64,000 nt of DNA from Ruminococcus sp. (GTDB taxonomy: Bacteria > Bacillota > Clostridia > Oscillospirales > Ruminococcaceae): NCBI GenBank assembly GCA_016290875.1, contig JAEEVL010000011.1, positions 25,521 to 89,520 on the forward strand, in the 5' to 3' direction. Below are positions 62,522-64,000 of the stretch, one piece after another; within the stretch, counting starts at the first letter, position 1; the number at the start of each line of letters is the position of its first letter. The position numbers were made by a program, and so were the translations under genes. The notes under the pieces are model-generated. The model did not search any database. It was not told the DNA's origin and saw nothing but the letters and a program-made list of their open reading frames with translations.

Positions 62522-63426
62522 TTCTCAACACCTCCAATAAGATTGATAAAGAAGCTCTCAAGACTTTCGTGGCGCTCGGAAAGCTTCTTGACTTCACATC
62601 CCATTTCATGAAGTCTTAATACAAGAGGTGTAACGGTGATCTCTGAATAGATCTCAGCCTCTGTCTCGGAAAGTATCTTGTAATCAGCATTCATTTCCTT
62701 GAGAACAGTTTCAAGAGGCTTTGTATCGTTTACTGTGAGGTAATTTATACGGCGACATACATGCTCGATCTCCTCTGCACTCATTTCCTTGATCATCTTA
62801 CCGGATTCAATGAAGCCGTAATGTGTAGCGAGCTTTGCAAGCTCATCAAGGATATGGCTTGAAATTAGGATAGTGATGCCGCGCTCTTTGTTCAGCTTGG
62901 TGAGCAGTTCACGAACTTCGATAATACCCTGAGGATCAAGTCCGTTTATAGGCTCGTCAAGTATGAGAAACTCGGGGTTGCTTACGAGAGAGAAGGCAAT
63001 ACCAAGTCTCTGACGCATACCGAGTGAAAAATTCTTAGCTAATTTTTTACCTGTATCGCCAAGTCCGACAAGTTCAAGTATGTCCTTGACACATGAAAAG
63101 TCCTTGCCGAGAACTCTGCACTGCTGTTTGATATTCTCCTCAGCAGTCATATCCAGGTAAATTGAAGGTGTCTCAACAACTGCGCCCATTTTTGAACGCG
63201 CACTATTGATCTCCGGAGAAGTTGATTTTACACCGAAAAGGTCGAATGTACCCTGAGTGGGAAATGCTACTCCTGTGATGATTCTTATAAAAGTTGTTTT
63301 ACCAGCACCGTTCCTACCAACGAAACCGTAGATAGACCCCTTGGGAACGTGCATGGTGATGCCGTCGAGAGCCTTGAAAGCATGATAACGCTTGCAGAGG
63401 TCCTCAGTCTGAATTACATATTCCAT
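62518..63426 (-). CDS. ABC transporter ATP-binding protein, BcrA-like
   Basis: 302 residues. Walker A GRNGAGKTT, signature FSLGMRQRLG, Walker B FLILDEPINGLD and ISSHIL; the C-terminal ~90-residue extension is typical of BcrA-like exporters. Start ATG 63426, 8 bases behind AAGGA; an ATG 21 bases earlier has no site. Confidence 0.9.
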   Translation of the reverse strand: MEYVIQTEDLCKRYHAFKALDGITMHVPKGSIYGFVGRNGAGKTTFIRIITGVAFPTQGTFDLFGVKSTSPEINSARSKMGAVVETPSIYLDMTAEENIKQQCRVLGKDFSCVKDILELVGLGDTGKKLAKNFSLGMRQRLGIAFSLVSNPEFLILDEPINGLDPQGIIEVRELLTKLNKERGITILISSHILDELAKLATHYGFIESGKMIKEMSAEEIEHVCRRINYLTVNDTKPLETVLKEMNADYKILSETEAEIYSEITVTPLVLRLHEMGCEVKKLSERHESLESFFINLIGGVEK

Positions 63427-63480
63427 TTTATCAATCCTTATTCCCATTTATCGTTTTAATTTTAACAATGATTTTTTGAT

Positions 63481-63512
63481 AAAACGGCGGCCATGCCAAA
63501 GCACGACCGCCG
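63481..63512 (-). terminator. Terminator of tuf
   Basis: Minus-strand stem CGGCGGtCgTGC / GCATgGcCGCCG with TTTG loop followed by TTTTATC. Confidence 0.8.
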
Positions 63513-63542
63513 ATAGTCGCTGTTTAAATTTTCAAAGAAAAA

Positions 63543-64000
63543 TTATTCGTTGATCTTTGTAACAACGCCGGAACCAACTGTTCTACCACCCTCACGGATA
63601 GCGAAACGGAGTCCCTCTTCGATAGCGATAGGAGTGATGAGCTCAACGTCCATAGCTACGTTATCGCCAGGCATACACATTTCCTTGTCTGCAGGAAGTG
63701 TAACAACACCAGTAACGTCAGTTGTTCTGAAGTAGAACTGAGGTCTGTAGTTGTTGAAGAAAGGAGTATGACGGCCGCCCTCTTCCTTCTTCAGTACGTA
63801 AACCTGACCAGCAAACTTTGTGTGGGGGTGAATTGAGCCGGGCTTACAAAGAACCTGTCCACGCTCAACCTGGTCTCTTGTGATACCACGGAGAAGAGCA
63901 CCAACGTTATCACCAGCCTCACAGAAGTCAAGAGTCTTTCTGAACATTTCAAGACCTGTAACAACTGTGTTGAGCTTCTCGTCAGAAAGACCAACGATCT
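63543..64000 (-). CDS. tuf: Elongation factor Tu (3' part)
   Basis: C-terminal ~152 residues of EF-Tu, cut by the window end. The frame runs through to 64000 ([15 protein letters not shown] precedes [14 protein letters not shown]), so the coding region continues outside. Domains II and III are covered: [33 protein letters not shown] and [13 protein letters not shown]. Cys in LDFCEAGD is normal variation. Confidence 0.96.
   Translation of the reverse strand, partial: IVGLSDEKLNTVVTGLEMFRKTLDFCEAGDNVGALLRGITRDQVERGQVLCKPGSIHPHTKFAGQVYVLKKEEGGRHTPFFNNYRPQFYFRTTDVTGVVTLPADKEMCMPGDNVAMDVELITPIAIEEGLRFAIREGGRTVGSGVVTKINE

Overview
The window looks like a chromosomal segment of a cellulosome-forming rumen or gut Ruminococcus, closest in character to R. 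flavefaciens. The signs are mid-range GC, clear Firmicutes ribosome binding sites, five dockerin-bearing secreted proteins, a dockerin-tagged GH48 exoglucanase, and a long Clostridia-type housekeeping operon. The species is inferred from gene content, not from a database match. No rRNA, tRNA, CRISPR array or intact mobile element was seen.

Layout. 1-4.0 kb: two signalling proteins, a FIST-EAL c-di-GMP phosphodiesterase cut by the window edge and a LacI-type sensor without DNA-binding or enzymatic output domain. 4.0-7.1 kb: a MacB/FtsX-type ABC exporter with an operator-like dyad at its promoter. 7.3-12.4 kb: three secreted lipoproteins and a divergently arranged response regulator and histidine kinase; the same 16-bp inverted repeat lies exactly 27 bp upstream of the -10 box at three promoters, so this looks like one regulon. 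12.8-14.5 kb: a GGGtGRT protein paired with a NifU-like scaffold. 15.0-18.4 kb: a large secreted lipase with calcium-binding repeats. 18.5-22.3 kb: fruK and a leucine-rich-repeat dockerin protein.

22.6-33 kb: a metallophosphoesterase, then a plant-cell-wall cluster: a CBM22-GH10-CBM22-dockerin-GH43-CBM6 xylanase, a cytoplasmic GH5 enzyme, an AraC-family regulator and a CBM4-GH9-dockerin cellulase. The three enzyme genes share a 20-bp direct-repeat element (TGTCA core) at a fixed distance from -10, which makes the local AraC protein their probable regulator. 33.1-47.5 kb: a minus-strand housekeeping operon, yicC-remA-gmk-rpoZ-priA-def-fmt-Zn protease-rsmB-rlmN-prpC-prkC-rsgA-thiN-prsW, mostly with overlapping or nearly touching genes. 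47.7-50.3 kb: the GH48 exoglucanase under a consensus sigma-A promoter. 50.9-55.6 kb: a four-gene GldA/GldF/GldG/DUF4340 ABC system. 55.8-58.3 kb: a dockerin-bearing pectate lyase. 58.4-64 kb: a small membrane protein, a beta-CASP metallo-beta-lactamase nuclease, an SGNH hydrolase without signal peptide, an ABC-2 exporter and the 3' part of tuf.

Together the carbohydrate genes describe attack on cellulose (GH48, GH9), xylan (GH10/GH43) and pectin (PL1) from a cell-bound complex, with GH5 processing imported oligosaccharides. Two dockerin types are visible: the long ATNPDKY type (GH48, GH9, LRR protein) and a shorter type (xylanase, pectate lyase), suggesting attachment to different cohesins. 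The strongest new proposals are the two small regulons read directly from promoter sequence.
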